Source of the DNA: Nyssa sinensis
Lineage: Eukaryota > Streptophyta > Magnoliopsida > Cornales > Nyssaceae
Length of the DNA: 64,000 nucleotides
Reading direction: 5' to 3'
NCBI GenBank assembly: GCA_008638375.1
Contig: CM018047.1
Location: 48,033,679-48,097,678, forward strand
The notes below the pieces were generated by a model, which ran no database searches, was not told the DNA's origin, and worked only from the letters and a program-made list of their open reading frames with translations. This document shows, one piece after another, positions 1-12,179 of the stretch (its first letter is position 1; every line of letters starts with the position of its first letter). A program made the position numbers and the translations under genes.

Positions 1-26
1 AATTAGTTAGCTTAGTTGCAGCTGTA

Positions 27-142
27 TGTCACGGGCTGGGCTCCAACCCAAAAGTCGCAACTGATGGGTGGAGGTACCAGACCCCTTAAATGGCCGAAGA
101 CCCCCCTTCCTACAGCCGATGTGGGATCGCATGTCCGTGACA
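27..142 (-). repeat. 3' LTR of TRIM element (element orientation)
   Basis: A 116-bp terminal repeat bounded by TGTCACGG and CCGTGACA. It lies next to the purine-rich tract that begins at 143 when read on the minus strand. Confidence 0.85.
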
Positions 143-262
143 GCTCCCCCACCCAAATCCGCGACGCCCCGTCGCGGGCGGGTCCCATCTGGCGGGTTCG
201 GGCCCTCTGGCTTTATGGTTTCCACCGGGCCATCGGAGTCTCGGGGCAGGCTCTGATACCAC

Positions 263-377
263 TGTTACGGGCTGGGCTCCGACCCAAAAGTCGCAACTGA
301 TGAGTGGAGGTACCAGACCCCTTAAATGGCCCAAGACCCCCTTCCTACAGCCGATGTGGGATCGCATGTCCGTGACA
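263..377 (-). repeat. 5' LTR of TRIM element (element orientation)
   Basis: A 115-bp terminal repeat matching 27-142. The Met-tRNA primer-binding site at 251-261 follows it on the minus strand. Confidence 0.85.
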
Positions 378-381
378 TGTA

Positions 382-2453
382 AGTCAAGAAGTTGCACAAC
401 GCCCTTTGTCAAAAGGCAATATAACTCTTAAAAATTTATTCCATATATATATTGTTCTTCTGCAGTCTGTAAATCTTGCTTAAAACCAGTTTGCCTCATT
501 ATTCCTTGTAATGTAACAGTGTGTCACGAAACTTATCACTATAACAATCGCTAGGCTGGCATTGAATTGAGGACAGCATATCATATTGCCCATATATGTA
601 ATACAGAGCCCATCAATAGTCACGTTATGCTCAAAATATTCTCAGCCGAAAATTTTATTCATAGAATTCTAGTAGAAATTATTTAATGGAACTGTCACTC
701 TGTCTTATTATTTGATGTGTGACTCTTTTGAAATTTGCAATAAATACATTTTTTATAAATTTGGAAAGGTTCTTAATCTGTTAGAGATAGTCTAAGGATG
801 TGGGAGATGACACAGTTTTACAACAGTTGCAAAAGGAAAATTATTCAGTGAAATGATCAATCTATTTCATATGTGGTTCTACTATTTCTCAACAAATTCA
901 AATACTTTTTTAATTGATGCAAGGTTCAATCACACCAGGTGAAGTAAAATTTTTGTACACCGGATCGTAAAATATGAAGAATGGGCAGCTATGTAGCTCA
1001 AAGTATTATGGGTTTCGAGAAAATGATCGTTAAAATGATCGTAATTCTTTTGAAAAATGTTATGTATCCTCAGTTTATAATCCTTAATATATTTTTTTAA
1101 TATAGTATGTCAAGATATGATAATTTTGAGGTCTCATATAATATAATTTTCAAAGTCATTATATCTGATACATCATATTAAAATATAATTAGAGATATAA
1201 ATTGAGGATATTAACATTGTTCTTCCTTTCTTTCATTGGGATTGTATCCATCACATTTCCATATTAACCAGTAGTTGGTGGTCAGATGAGAATATGATCA
1301 CCTAGAGTTAATTATATTTAGTATCATGTTGTTCGGTTTTGATTTCAAATGAGGCCTATTATTATTAATTGAAATAATTCACTTTCTCAATTTAAAATTT
1401 TATTTTAATTGAAGTTAATTGTAAACGGTTGTCTCAAATTGTTAATAGCAACCGCACACGTAATCTCACATTATTACATTTAGTAGCTTATAATTTCATA
1501 TGAATTTTCAAATAATACCCCTGTAATTTTATACAGGTTTTAAATTAGGTGTTATAATTTTAATTTAAATAATTACACATGCTATACATTAACAATTTAA
1601 AATGACCATTTGTAATTGATTTTAATTGAAATTAAATTATAAATTAGAAAATTAAATCGTTTCAATTGATAATATACTATCTTATTTGAAATCAAAATCA
1701 ACTATAAGAAATTAAAGTATAATTAACCATATTTTCTTCCTAAGAGATACAATTGAAGTGATTACAAAACAGAACAACAAAACAATTGAGTAATGAAACC
1801 GAAAACTTTAAGATCAAAGTGGTAACTGTGACCACTCACTAAGCATTCTTCACTTTGAAAATTAATTTGTTTTTTTTTTTTGGTCATTGATAATAACTTT
1901 AGTTAAGTAATATCACAATCCAATTGATGGTCACATTTTTCTTTTATTATTAAGTGATTGTCATGAATTTATCCAAATCTTCATGAATTGTTGCGATTCA
2001 AAAAACGAATAATGTGTGAATTTATTCTAAATTTTTTATTTGTTTTTGTTTGGGTTTCTTCTTATGTGAAGAAGTTTAACTTTGTATGAGTCACCACTAG
2101 ATGTAAATAAACTTTTAAATTTGTGAGTATTTTATTTTTATAATATCTTTAATACATAGTAAATTGATCATCATTGTCCCTAAACGTAGTCATCTTGTTG
2201 AATCATGTAAATATTTTGTCTTCTTTTTTTATTTTATTTAAAATCAATTTATTATTTATCTTTTTCACTTTCACACAACACTTGTATCAACATAACATAA
2301 ATAAAAGCCTCATAAGCATTTTGAGATGCATTAATTTATAAATGATAGTACATAAAGGAATACTTGTCAACTAGTTTGATCATACTCTTTAAATCCAGCC
2401 AAATAAATGATGAGGGGAAAAAAAATCTAAACCTAGAAAGGCTTTTTTTTTTT
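382..2453. other. AT-rich intergenic spacer
   Basis: The sequence is very AT-rich with homopolymer runs and no open frame that resembles a known protein. I see no gene or bounded mobile element here. It lies downstream of the minus-strand MATE gene. Confidence 0.6.
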
Positions 2454-2459
2454 TTTATT
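2454..2459 (-). terminator. Possible poly(A) signal of the MATE gene
   Basis: The minus strand reads AATAAA about 100 bp past the stop codon. It borders a poly-T/poly-A run, so it could be chance. Confidence 0.3.
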
Positions 2460-2555
2460 GTGCCTGGTGGCATTAATCAGCGGTCCAGTTCTGAAAGATG
2501 GAGGGTGGCTGGCAAGTTCACATTAAGGGCTAGCCTTTGCACATAAAAGCATCTT

Positions 2556-4727
2556 TTAGTCCTTTAAAAGTGGTTCTTTTTCTTCATCCCACTTATTCAA
2601 CCTCTTCCTTGCTTCTTCCACCTGCAGCAATTCAATTCATTACATTACATTACATTTTCACCATCAACTTGGAACAACTATCATATGACCACCCACGCCA
2701 TTAAAGAGCCCAGATGTTGTAATGGTTAGCAGTAAAGCCCTACAATTGATACCTAGTTGTGGTGGTCTGTGGTCCTGAATTTGGTCTATGGTAGACAATT
2801 TTGTCTGACCATTTTCATTGCCCAACTTGGGTCACAAGTAGATGTATCAAACGGGTTGGGTTTTGCCAAAGAATGAGGTCCATTAGAACCAAGGGGTTGT
2901 ACCATGTCAGCCCATTTGTGGAACGGACCACGCCTACCATTAATATACCCGGTCTGGCTCAACTCGTTGCCATGGCTCATCAGAACTTGTGTCGTCCTTG
3001 GGCTCAGTCTAATCTAATTTTTCTTTTTAATTTTTTTAGTTTCATGAACTTTAACTGGACTTAATAGGTCGTGCTATGACTATGAGTTGAGTTGGGCCGA
3101 GCACGTGCTTAAACATGCCTAGGGGTTGGAAGAAAAAGACTCAATACAGTCCACGAGCATGACATCAGGCGGCCCGATCCATTGTACACCACTAGTCACG
3201 AACCAAACTATCAAACTCGACAGGACAGAATATTTTCAAGGTTCATGCCCCCATTTACTGATAAGTTGATACGTGAGTTATGTCTCATTAAAATAGATAT
3301 AACATATTTCGCAGACATCCCATTATTGAATAATGGCATAGCGACGCGGTGCCAGGAACCGAATATTTTCTCCTGTGGCACACTTATAGTAATTCTGCAC
3401 CTCCATCATGGTAAATTATATTAGTAATTATGTATGATGAGGAGAATTGAAGGGACAATTACCTCTTTATTCCAGTTAGTCCGAAAAGTAACCCATAACA
3501 AGATGATGGTTTGCATGACTGTGCCGCCAATCATCCCTGACCATATTCCCTGAACATGTACATAAGTTATAAATGAACAACATAAGAAAATGACAGCATA
3601 TTATATCATATGATTTTGTAGCCTTACCTTAGCACCCAGTTTGTAGTAAAAACCAAGTAGTACACCTAGTGGGACACCAACCACATAATAACAGCCCACA
3701 TTCACGTATGCAACAAAAGCTTGCCATCCACACCCGACCGCCACACCTTCATGGTTCAACATTTTTATGTAAGTGTCTCCACACGTGAACCGAACACAAG
3801 AACATTTTTATAACCTCAAACAAAGGTTGTTCATCCCAACTAGCAGAGAAACTTGAATCCAAACACTTAAAACAATTTTGTGCATTACATTATACCACTT
3901 GTACTAAAAAACATTCCAACTACTCAACATGCATCTAATTAATGTTTCTAAGCAATACTTACCAGACAAGACGGGTTGAACTCCATTGAGAATGAGGGTA
4001 ATGGCAAGAAGGGGACAAAGGTCTGAGACAGCATTGGCCACAGTTTCACCCTCTGTGAAGGCATAGCTGATGACATTGCGTAGTCCAAGCACAACGAATG
4101 CTGCAATCACAGAGATGATGAAGGAGATGGAAGTCACCATTACTACAGAAAATGCAGCTGACTTTGGATGTCCGGCTCCAAGCTCATTGCCTACTCTTAC
4201 ACTGTGCTCATCACACCAACAAAATATGGAATCACTCGCATATCTTGCTTAATTCTTTAGAAACAAAAATAAATTTCACAACAAAAACTAGAATTCTTTC
4301 TCATATAGATCAATAGAATATTAGCTATTAAATTGAGCATTACATAATCCACGTGTTTCCTGTATATATGAATAGTCAAATTTGAACGACAGTCTCATCA
4401 TAATATTGTTCCATTTAACTTTTTTTATATTGGGGGAAATCCTATTCCCATAAAATTATTTTTGTTATATTTTCTTATTTTAGGATATAAGTAGAGCTCG
4501 TGTATTTAGTAAAGTGAATCATATAACATACAAGACAAGAATTATGCTAGCATCAGTCGCAGAACTAGGATTTCCGCAATCTAATTAGTCCATGCAATGC
4601 ACACTACTGTACATGTATTACAGAACTAATAAGGTCACAAAATTTCCACATCTGCAATTCACCAAAGTGGTTCTCACAAGACAATGTAATATAGTATTAC
4701 TCAAATGCATCCCGAGATTATTTTTGT

Positions 4728-4776
<49 letters not shown>

Positions 4777-6888
4777 TATCTTTGAAGCTTAAGAGCTCAT
4801 GGTATTCTTGTGATAGTTCTTTTTCCAAGAAAAAAATTCAGATAGGCTATCCAAAAGAAAAAAAAAAGATTTATATAAATAAAGAAATTAGAAAATAGAA
4901 AATAGGTAAATAAGCAAATTATATACAAACAGAGAATTTGTGTATGAAAAAGTTTAAACGTATATCACAAAAAAAAAAAAAAAAAAAGACTGACCTTGCA
5001 GCTGCATTGAACCCAACTGAGATCATGAATACCCATCCGGAAATCGTATTGCTGCATTTAAAAAAAAATGAAATATCAATTAGTTAGTTAATAGCATTTG
5101 TCATTTGCCATTGAAACATTAATGAGAACATGCAACACCATTTTTTGTTGTTTAATTATTGTTTTGTTGTTGTTTACTCAATTTTTTAAGAACTAGATGT
5201 TTTAAGCTCAAGTCTCCACTCATTTACCTTATGCAGAAGATATACAAGTGATTGTCTATTAAGATAAATTGTACAGACAACTCCTATAATTCTAGTTATT
5301 TTACATTAATCTTTTGATAATTTAAAATTTAACAAATTAAAATACTCTTTTATATGTCAAAAACTAAATTAATAAATATATAATATATTTTTGAAATATG
5401 GAAGGATATCTGTAGACACTTAAAATTGTAAAAGATAAATAAAACTCTTTGCCTAATTTTTCCTTCTAATTAAATGTCAATTATGATAGATATATGTGAT
5501 CTACTTTTGTCCCACATTTCTTATAAAAATAAGATCTACTAATAGGTCCCATGTGAGCGGTGGACCCCACTTTCATGAAATATGTGGGATAGATATGTGA
5601 TATGAAAAGTGGGATATTTATCATTACTCAATTAAATGCAGCCAGTAAGATGGAAAATAGTCGAGTTTCAGATAGCATGAGATCCACCCATCAAAGGCTC
5701 GATGTTATTAAAACGAGGAAAATGCTAAATACCATAGATTTTCTCAATCTTATACACAAGGTAATGGAGTTCACGTGTGTTTATTATAGTGGATGTATCA
5801 CTTCATACACAAGGTAATGAAGTCCACGTGTGTTTATTATAGTAGATTTATCAGTTTATGTTTAAGAATGAGAAAATCTCTTTTATGTTTAACAATACTC
5901 TTAAAACAAACTTACATTTACTTCAAACAAAACACTAGAAGGGCATTTTTCTTACCAAATTGAGAGAGAATCCAGAGCCAGCTCAGGATTATCAAGCAAC
6001 CCAGCCAGCAAAACAAGAATCTGAAAGTACCACGTCTCTAAGCACAACATCACTGCCGACGCAGACGATAATTTAAAGAACCCCCACAACCCAGAGAAAG
6101 CCTGGATGCTAAACCCAGTCCACGTATACTTGCACGATTCACTTTTCACTATATACACAAACTGGGCCACCACAACAATCCACCAAGACAAGCTCAACAC
6201 CAGTGACGCACCCAACAGCCCAAGCCCAATCTTGTACACTGCAACCCAGCTTAAAACCAGATGTACTACTAGTGTGGCCGTCGATATATATGCACTTGGT
6301 GCCACTATGCTCTGAGCTTGCATAAATTTTTGTATGGGGAAGTTTATGGCGTATGCAAATATTTGAGGAATGAGGCCGTAAACGAACAAGGCGGCTGCCG
6401 ATGCGATCTGCGATGATTCGCCGAGTAATATTAAGAAGGGCTTGCAGAAAATATAAATCAAAGTAAGAAGGACACCAGTTGCAGTTAGAAGGATGGTCGA
6501 TCTTTGGAGATAAATCCCAAGCATTTCATATTTGTGGGCTCCAAATGCTTGTCCACATAGAGTTTCAACCGCACTTCCCATGCCTAGCTGTTGATGATAG
6601 CACACAAGACGTAAGTTGATGATGATGATGATGATGATGATGATATATATATATATATATATATAAAAGTTGATGGAATTCCCTATTATTCTTAAGGGTC
6701 CTTACATTCAATTCGTTCCCTAACAATATATTTTGATACAAAATAAAAACTTGAAAAATAGGGTGTTATAAAAAGATGGTACGATAATTAATTTTAGTTT
6801 AATTTTTTTATATAAAATTTGGACATTTTTTATTATTAAATTTTTATTAATCTTACAGTTTTTTCATTGGTCTTGAATCAGCTTTGAA

Positions 6889-6938
<50 letters not shown>

Positions 6939-7297
6939 TGTACAGAGAAAGCAGGAAATACCATTAGACCGTAGGCGAAGATTTGGATGCCATTGTTGCC
7001 AAGGGAGGCAGCAGCGAGCTCAAGATTGCCAAGGTGGCCTGCGAAGATTTGGGTGGACATAGACATGAGGTAGTTGATCATGTAAACGATGACGGCTGGG
7101 GCAGCAAGGCGGAAGAGAAGCTTCGATTCAATCCATGTTGCGGCTCTGCTTCGCTTCAAGAATGACAAACCTGTGTCGGATAATATGCTTTCAAGCTGAC
7201 TGCTTGATTCGCTGTTTCTCTCTGGTGATTGGGATAATAAAGATGGTGGCTCGTTTTGTAGAATCGGTTGATAAACATCTTCTTTTGAAGATCCCAT
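2556..7297 (-). CDS. DTX37-like: MATE efflux transporter (DETOXIFICATION family, DTX35-38-like)
   Basis: This gene encodes a multidrug-and-toxin-extrusion carrier that would export organic compounds across the plasma membrane or tonoplast by H+ antiport. Seven exons are joined by GT-AG introns: 7297-6962, 6587-5956, 5051-4995, 4201-3963, 3746-3628, 3549-3463 and 2621-2556. They give 1536 nt and 511 aa with the frame kept throughout, a normal length for the family. The start is the first ATG (MGSSKED); the frame is open upstream only through a GTG. A hydrophilic N-terminus of about 58 aa precedes the first hydrophobic segment (about residues 60-80). Family-typical strings are [60 protein letters not shown] and a charged tail ending EEKEPLLKD. 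The closest remembered relatives are Arabidopsis At1g61890 (DTX37) and DTX36/38. The substrate cannot be read from sequence. Its minus-strand neighbour resembles At1g61900, which supports this assignment. Confidence 0.93.
4729..4773. repeat. (TA)n microsatellite in MATE intron 3
   Basis: About 22 uninterrupted TA units lie in the intron between exons 3 and 4. Similar TA tracts occur at 6645-6664 and 6893-6935 in intron 1. Confidence 0.9.
5752..5859. repeat. 53-bp imperfect tandem duplication with CACGTG core in MATE intron 2
   Basis: The string ACACAAGGTAATG starts at 5754 and again at 5807. Each copy continues into (T/C)CACGTGTGTTTATTATAGT. Both copies keep the palindromic CACGTG core bound by bZIP/bHLH factors (G-box/ABRE-like). 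Confidence 0.75.
6617..6664. repeat. Compound (GAT)n(TA)n microsatellite
   Basis: About nine GAT/ATG units run directly into a TA tract. The tract starts some 30 bp beyond the acceptor of MATE exon 2, inside intron 1. Confidence 0.85.
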
Positions 7298-7499
7298 CTC
7301 GGTTGCCACTTGCCTCCGCAGTTTCCGATGGCTAGAGAATCGGAAGCGACTGAAGTTGCGGTGGCGGTAGAGGTGGCGAACCTTGTAGAGATGAAAGTTG
7401 ATGAGTTTTGGAGGAGCTCTTGAAGATTGTATGGGATTTTAAAGGAGTTAGAAAAAACAGTGAGTAGGTGGGTGGGCAATTGGGATCTTGCTAGTTAGT

Positions 7500-10400
7500 A
7501 GCTGCCAATCTGGACGTGCTCTCTCATATTATTACAGCTTTATCCAACCTTTTTTTACTTGAAGTAATATTGTTATACTTACTTAAATTTATATCTTAAA
7601 TGATGGATTATTGATAGTTATTATATTATTAAAATATTTTAAATTATATGATTAATATAGTTATTTCACATTTATTGTCACATTATTACTTTTATAGATG
7701 TGGGGTTCACTTGAAAAGAAAAAAGTCAAAGTGGTAAATTAACATGAAAAAATCAAATGACAATGTAATTCAAATTATGACATTTGAGTTATATTTTAAA
7801 TTAAAAAATTATCTTTACATTATTTATGTTACATATTTCTTTTCAAGTTCATTGATAAGTTTTACGTAAGTTTCATGAGTGGGGTGGACTTTATCATTGT
7901 ACAGAGAAATAAAATAAAAATCAATTACAAAAATTGAGACATTTATCATTGAAAATGAGAAAAAAAAAAAAAAAAACCAAGAAGTAGAATATAATTGTCA
8001 TTATCAATTGTGTTTTCCACCTCTAGAATTGGGTATTCAAGTCGTCCTAACATGTATATTTTAAATTTTGGTTGGAATGGGATTAAGGTTGAGAGGGAGT
8101 CATCAATTCAATGACTTGTATAAGATGATGAGATGTTGGGTGACACAAGCATAAGCATCTCCATGTATTGAGTATACTTATTATGTAGTAAATTCCAAAT
8201 GGAGTTTTTCTCCATTATGAAGACAATGACAGGAATGAAATTTCGTAGACTATTTCTCTTTTTATGGTAAACCACAGGACATTCATTGTTTGTGAAAGGA
8301 CCAACCTGGCTCTCATTTATTATCGGGAGTTGCATTGTATAATATTTTTAATTATTTAATGTTATATTCGTTTTCAATATTAAAATTTGTTATTTAAATT
8401 AGAAATATAAAATTATTTTTAAAACTAATCTAAATATTGTGCTTCGAATACGAAAATGTGTATATATATATATATAGAGTAATGTTATTCATATTATAAA
8501 AGTTTATCAAATTTTCTTATCTGCTAATGTAACTGTTCGGGTGCTAGTCAATTAAGTCTTTTAGTGCTAGTCAATTAAGTCTCTTGGACTTACCTGACAT
8601 GACTAGCACCAAGAGCAGCCGCGTTAACAGGCAAATTTTTTTGATAAAATGTTAAGATTAGGATAGTATTACTCATATATATATATATATATATATATTA
8701 GAATTTTGATTGAGTTTTTATGAAATTCAACAATTTTGAAAGTTATTTTTTAATTTTTAAAAATTTCAGAAAAATAATAATTAAAAATTTTAAAATTTTA
8801 AATCTTTGTGGTAGTGGAGCATTCCTCTCTTGCCACAAAAAATTTTCTAGTGGTACATCATTATTCAATTTTTTTGGCTGTGCCTGTTCTATCACTTTTT
8901 TTTTTATATTCGCAATAATTTTTCTCTGCCATTTTTAAAATGTAATAAAAATTATGAAATAGAGTTACACCAATAACTTCTCACTTATCACACTGTTGCT
9001 ATCCCTTTTGTGAGTGGTAAAATTAGTACCTAACATTTAGTAAAATAATTTTTTTTTTGATTGATCAGTTAGTAGTATTTTAGATCAATTTACGAGCATT
9101 AGATTAAGTCTTCTTCTTTGTGACAACTCAACCCACTCTTTAAGTTCTATCTTCCAATGATCGACACAGAAAAAATTCGAACCTTGAGACGTTTGAATTT
9201 TATCTTTAACATCTTTGCTACTCAATCCAACTCCCGAGTGATAACATTTAATAAAACAATTTAAAAACATTAGAGTTGAAGGTAAGCATATTCAAATTTT
9301 GAACTAATTTTTAATTCTAACTAATATTAATTTCACAACATTAAATAGAACAAAATTTTTGTATCCGCTAGTGACTTTCTTCTTCTTAATTGGTGTTGAT
9401 CTTCTTTTATTGATAAAGATGTTCAATTTTTATTTTCAATTATCAATTTTTAAATAATTTAATTTTATTTAGGATTGAGAATGTTACAAGTGAAAATAAA
9501 AATAGCGAATGGCTATGTCCACTCACTATTTGTGTTTTAAAATAATATTTTATTAAAAATTAAAATTATATTTCGTAAAATGTGAAGGAAAAATGATAAT
9601 AGAGCAATCCTAAAAAATAATTATAAGTAAGAGACAAATATCAGACATTACCGTCATGTGTGACCGTTAGTATGATTACACCATTTATAACGTACTTATC
9701 GGGAAGTAATATAACACGGAACTGCGGATTCATTGAAGAATGCTTGTTTGGAAATGAATGGCGTTGTCCAACTTTAGGATAACTAATATATAATAATAAA
9801 GTGCATGATATAAGCAAACATGTCAGTTGGAAACGACCGTATCCAAGTTGAAGTTATCTTCTTTTTTATATATAAATATATTTACAATCATATACTAATT
9901 CTTATCATGTTCCTCACGACTTTTTATGCGAAACACTGTCAGAATCTTTGGTCTTTTTAATGATTTAAAGAAAATATTTCACCTTGTAAAATTAAACAAT
10001 ACCTCTCTTATCAATTTATTTTTAAAACATTAATAAAATTTTTATTTTTATTTTTATTTTAATCATTTTTTTATTTTTTAAATAAATATTAACTAAAACA
10101 TTTTTGATCAAAAATAAATATAAAAATTATTTAGTTTAATTTAATTTTTTTGTATCAAACAAAAATAATCTTTTGAAAAAATTAATCAAAATTGAAAAAT
10201 ATAAAAATTAAAAAACAAACATGAAATATATATTTTTGTCATTTTAAAAAGAAATTAAAAAAATATGTCTAATTTATCAATAAAAATAAAAAAATACAAT
10301 ATAATTTTAAAAATCTCAAAAAAAATTTATAATTATCAAAATTCTCATAAAAAAATTAGCCTAATTTACTCATATTTCACATCTATTGTCCCACCGACTG

Positions 10401-10747
10401 TGGAACTATATTATGGTTTGTTGGGTTGTAGTCCCAAATTTTGAAAAAGAATCTACCTGTAAATTTTTCTTTAATTTTGAGAAAAGAAATTTCTCTTTTG
10501 AGAAAAAAAAAATTCCTTTAAAATCTTCTACCCCAACTTATAAAAAAAATCTATTTCCTAATTTTTTTTTTCCAAAAATATTTCTAAACCCCTCCAAAAA
10601 TTATGTATTGCCCCACCTTGTAGCTCATATTGCACTAACCTTCTATGTCTTGCATTTATTCTTACGTTACACTAATAAAAAATAAAATCAAAAAAATCTG
10701 TTGATGGCCCATGAATAATGAGTCTATTTTTTATGAGATAATGAGTT
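7500..10747. other. AT-rich intergenic spacer upstream of the MATE gene
   Basis: No gene is supported here. The spacer holds poly-A/T runs, short TA microsatellites (8461-8478, 8676-8698), a 20-bp repeat GTGCTAGTCAATTAAGTCT occurring twice (about 8540-8583), and a tRNA-like SINE candidate at about 9105-9250. The MATE promoter should lie at its left end, but I found no clear TATA box. Confidence 0.55.
9105..9250 (-). repeat. Candidate tRNA-derived SINE fragment, copy A
   Basis: Read on the minus strand it has an A-box-like stretch (GAGTAGCAAAGATGTTAAAG) about 30 nt before a B-box-like GGTTCGAAT. It aligns by eye with 28495-28620, sharing AGATAAAATT, the B-box region and TCGATCRTTG. No poly-A tail or target-site duplication was delimited. 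Confidence 0.35.
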
Positions 10748-10752
10748 ATAAT

Positions 10753-11026
10753 TGTTAGATTTGGTGGAATAACATAAAAGAGACAAAAACAAGAAAACTG
10801 AAAAACCTAAAAGACTACTTGTATCAGACTAAATTCTCATTAAAACTATACAAGAGATCTCTTTATATAGGACAGTACTGAGGTTGTACATGAAAAGTGT
10901 AAATAAAGGAAACAAACTATGGAACCCTAATCCCACTAGCATTACACAATAATATATGTGGCGGCTAACCCTAACCCTAATATCACAATAATATATAGGT
11001 AACCCTAATATACTATACTTCTAACA
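10753..11026 (-). repeat. 3' LTR of the non-autonomous copia element
   Basis: A 274-bp LTR, TGTTAG...CTAACA. It contains TATATA and short CTAACCCTAACCCTAA telomere-like units that also occur in the other LTR. Confidence 0.88.
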
Positions 11027-12179
11027 CTCTCCCTCAAGCTCAAGGTGGGAGGTAAACCAACTTGAGTTTGCAAACAAAATCTGGATGTGACTGAAATAGA
11101 GATGTAACACGGCGGCTGAGACAAAACCAGTACGGCGGCTTGCTGAGACGGTGGAACCTGATGATAGGGCTGCAGCTGTGGCTATGACTGAGACGGAACC
11201 GTGGCTTGCTGAGGCAGAACGTGGACCAGAAGAGCAGAAAAAAATAAAGAACCAAGAGCAGAAACGGCGTGGACCAAAGGGGCAACTGGGATCAGAAAGA
11301 ATAAAGAAAAGGAAGAACGGCTAAAGTGGAGGAATCGGCGCAGCAGCTAGGCAAAAAAAGACAAAATAAAGAAAGCAAAAAAAGAAAAGCAAGCGGCGCG
11401 GTTGGGCGTAAAAGGAAGAAAAGAAAGAACCAATAGTTAACACAGAAAGAGAACAGATCTACACAAAAGCCAGAGTAACGGAGAACAGATGACTGAGCAA
11501 CAAAACGCAGCTTGGGGCGGTGGGCAGATGATGACGAAGGCAAGGCCAAGTACTATAATGATATCTTGACGGAGACAGAGGCAGATTCCTGAAGGTACTG
11601 TGATGATATCTTAGCCATGTGGGTAGGATGTGGGTTCTCAGTGGGGTTCGCAACAGTGATGGCGCAAGGGAGAAAACGAGAAAAAGAAAGAAAGAATAAG
11701 AGAAGGGGCGGCGCTGAACAGAGAAGAAGAAAAGAAAAAGGAAGCGGCGTAGAAGAGAATGTTTTCTTGAGCGGTGTATGAAGTAGAGAATCATAGAGGA
11801 AGAAGCGGCTAAGGCAGGCGGCAAAAAAAAAAACAAGAGAATTTCTTGTACATTGACGGAAGATGAAGGTGAAGAGGTTGAAAAAGAGACTTGACAAGAG
11901 ATTCATCGAGGGATGGCTAGGAAACTAGACGAAGAAGGAACGGAAACACCGGAAAAACGAAGTGATTGCCAAAAAACTTGGCCGGAATGAGACGATGTTG
12001 TAGAACATGAGGAGAAAGAGGCTACGTCTGATGATCGAACAAAGATTGATCGAGACAAAAACGACGCCATTGTGCTTGGTGGGAACAAACTCTAAGCACG
12101 GAGGCTTTTTTTTTTTTTTTTTGTTCAAAGTAAGAAGGTGGGATGAGAGGCTGTTGCAACAGATAATGGTTTGTACAAG

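Larger units (their letters stand above)
27..377 (-). mobile_element. Complete TRIM (terminal-repeat retrotransposon in miniature)
   Basis: Two near-identical repeats of about 115 bp (27-142 and 263-377, roughly five differences) enclose a GC-rich 120-bp core. Each LTR starts TGT(C/T)ACGG and ends CCGTGACA, a TG...CA inverted pair. On the minus strand the core opens with TGGTATCAGAG (251-261), the primer-binding site complementary to plant initiator-Met tRNA, one base from the LTR. It closes with a purine-rich GGGTGGGGGAGC tract. This fixes the orientation as minus, with 263-377 as the 5' LTR. TGTA flanks both sides (23-26 and 378-381) as a probable target-site duplication. There is no coding capacity, so it would need a helper element in trans. 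The family is not identified. Confidence 0.88.

Noticed and set aside
27..377. Cassandra-type TRIM with embedded 5S rRNA promoter
   Set aside because: No 5S-like internal control sequence is visible in either LTR.
7298..7309. A MATE start four codons further upstream
   Set aside because: The first codon of that longer frame is GTG, not ATG. The first ATG is at 7297-7295, so the protein is taken to begin MGSSKED. The aconitase frame at 43322 likewise starts with GTG; the ATG is at 43313.
7135..7335. Plus-strand frames opposite MATE exon 1
   Set aside because: Antisense shadows of real exons. The same applies to plus-strand frames over aconitase (40371-40634), the GPI gene (19137-19403) and the RRP6L3-like gene (60687-61019).
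8540..8583. CRISPR-like direct repeats
   Set aside because: Just two copies of a 20-bp string in a plant spacer, without regular spacers.
10950..10982. Interstitial telomere repeat (CTAACCCTAACCCTAA)
   Set aside because: Only two to three units, also present in the partner LTR at 15975-15993, and not the CCCTAAA of most plants. It is part of the LTR sequence.
11040..11906. Minus-strand open frames of 80-125 codons in the copia element interior
   Set aside because: Extremely Ser/Phe/Leu-rich translation of purine-rich low-complexity DNA. No gag, protease, integrase or RT motif and no start-site support.
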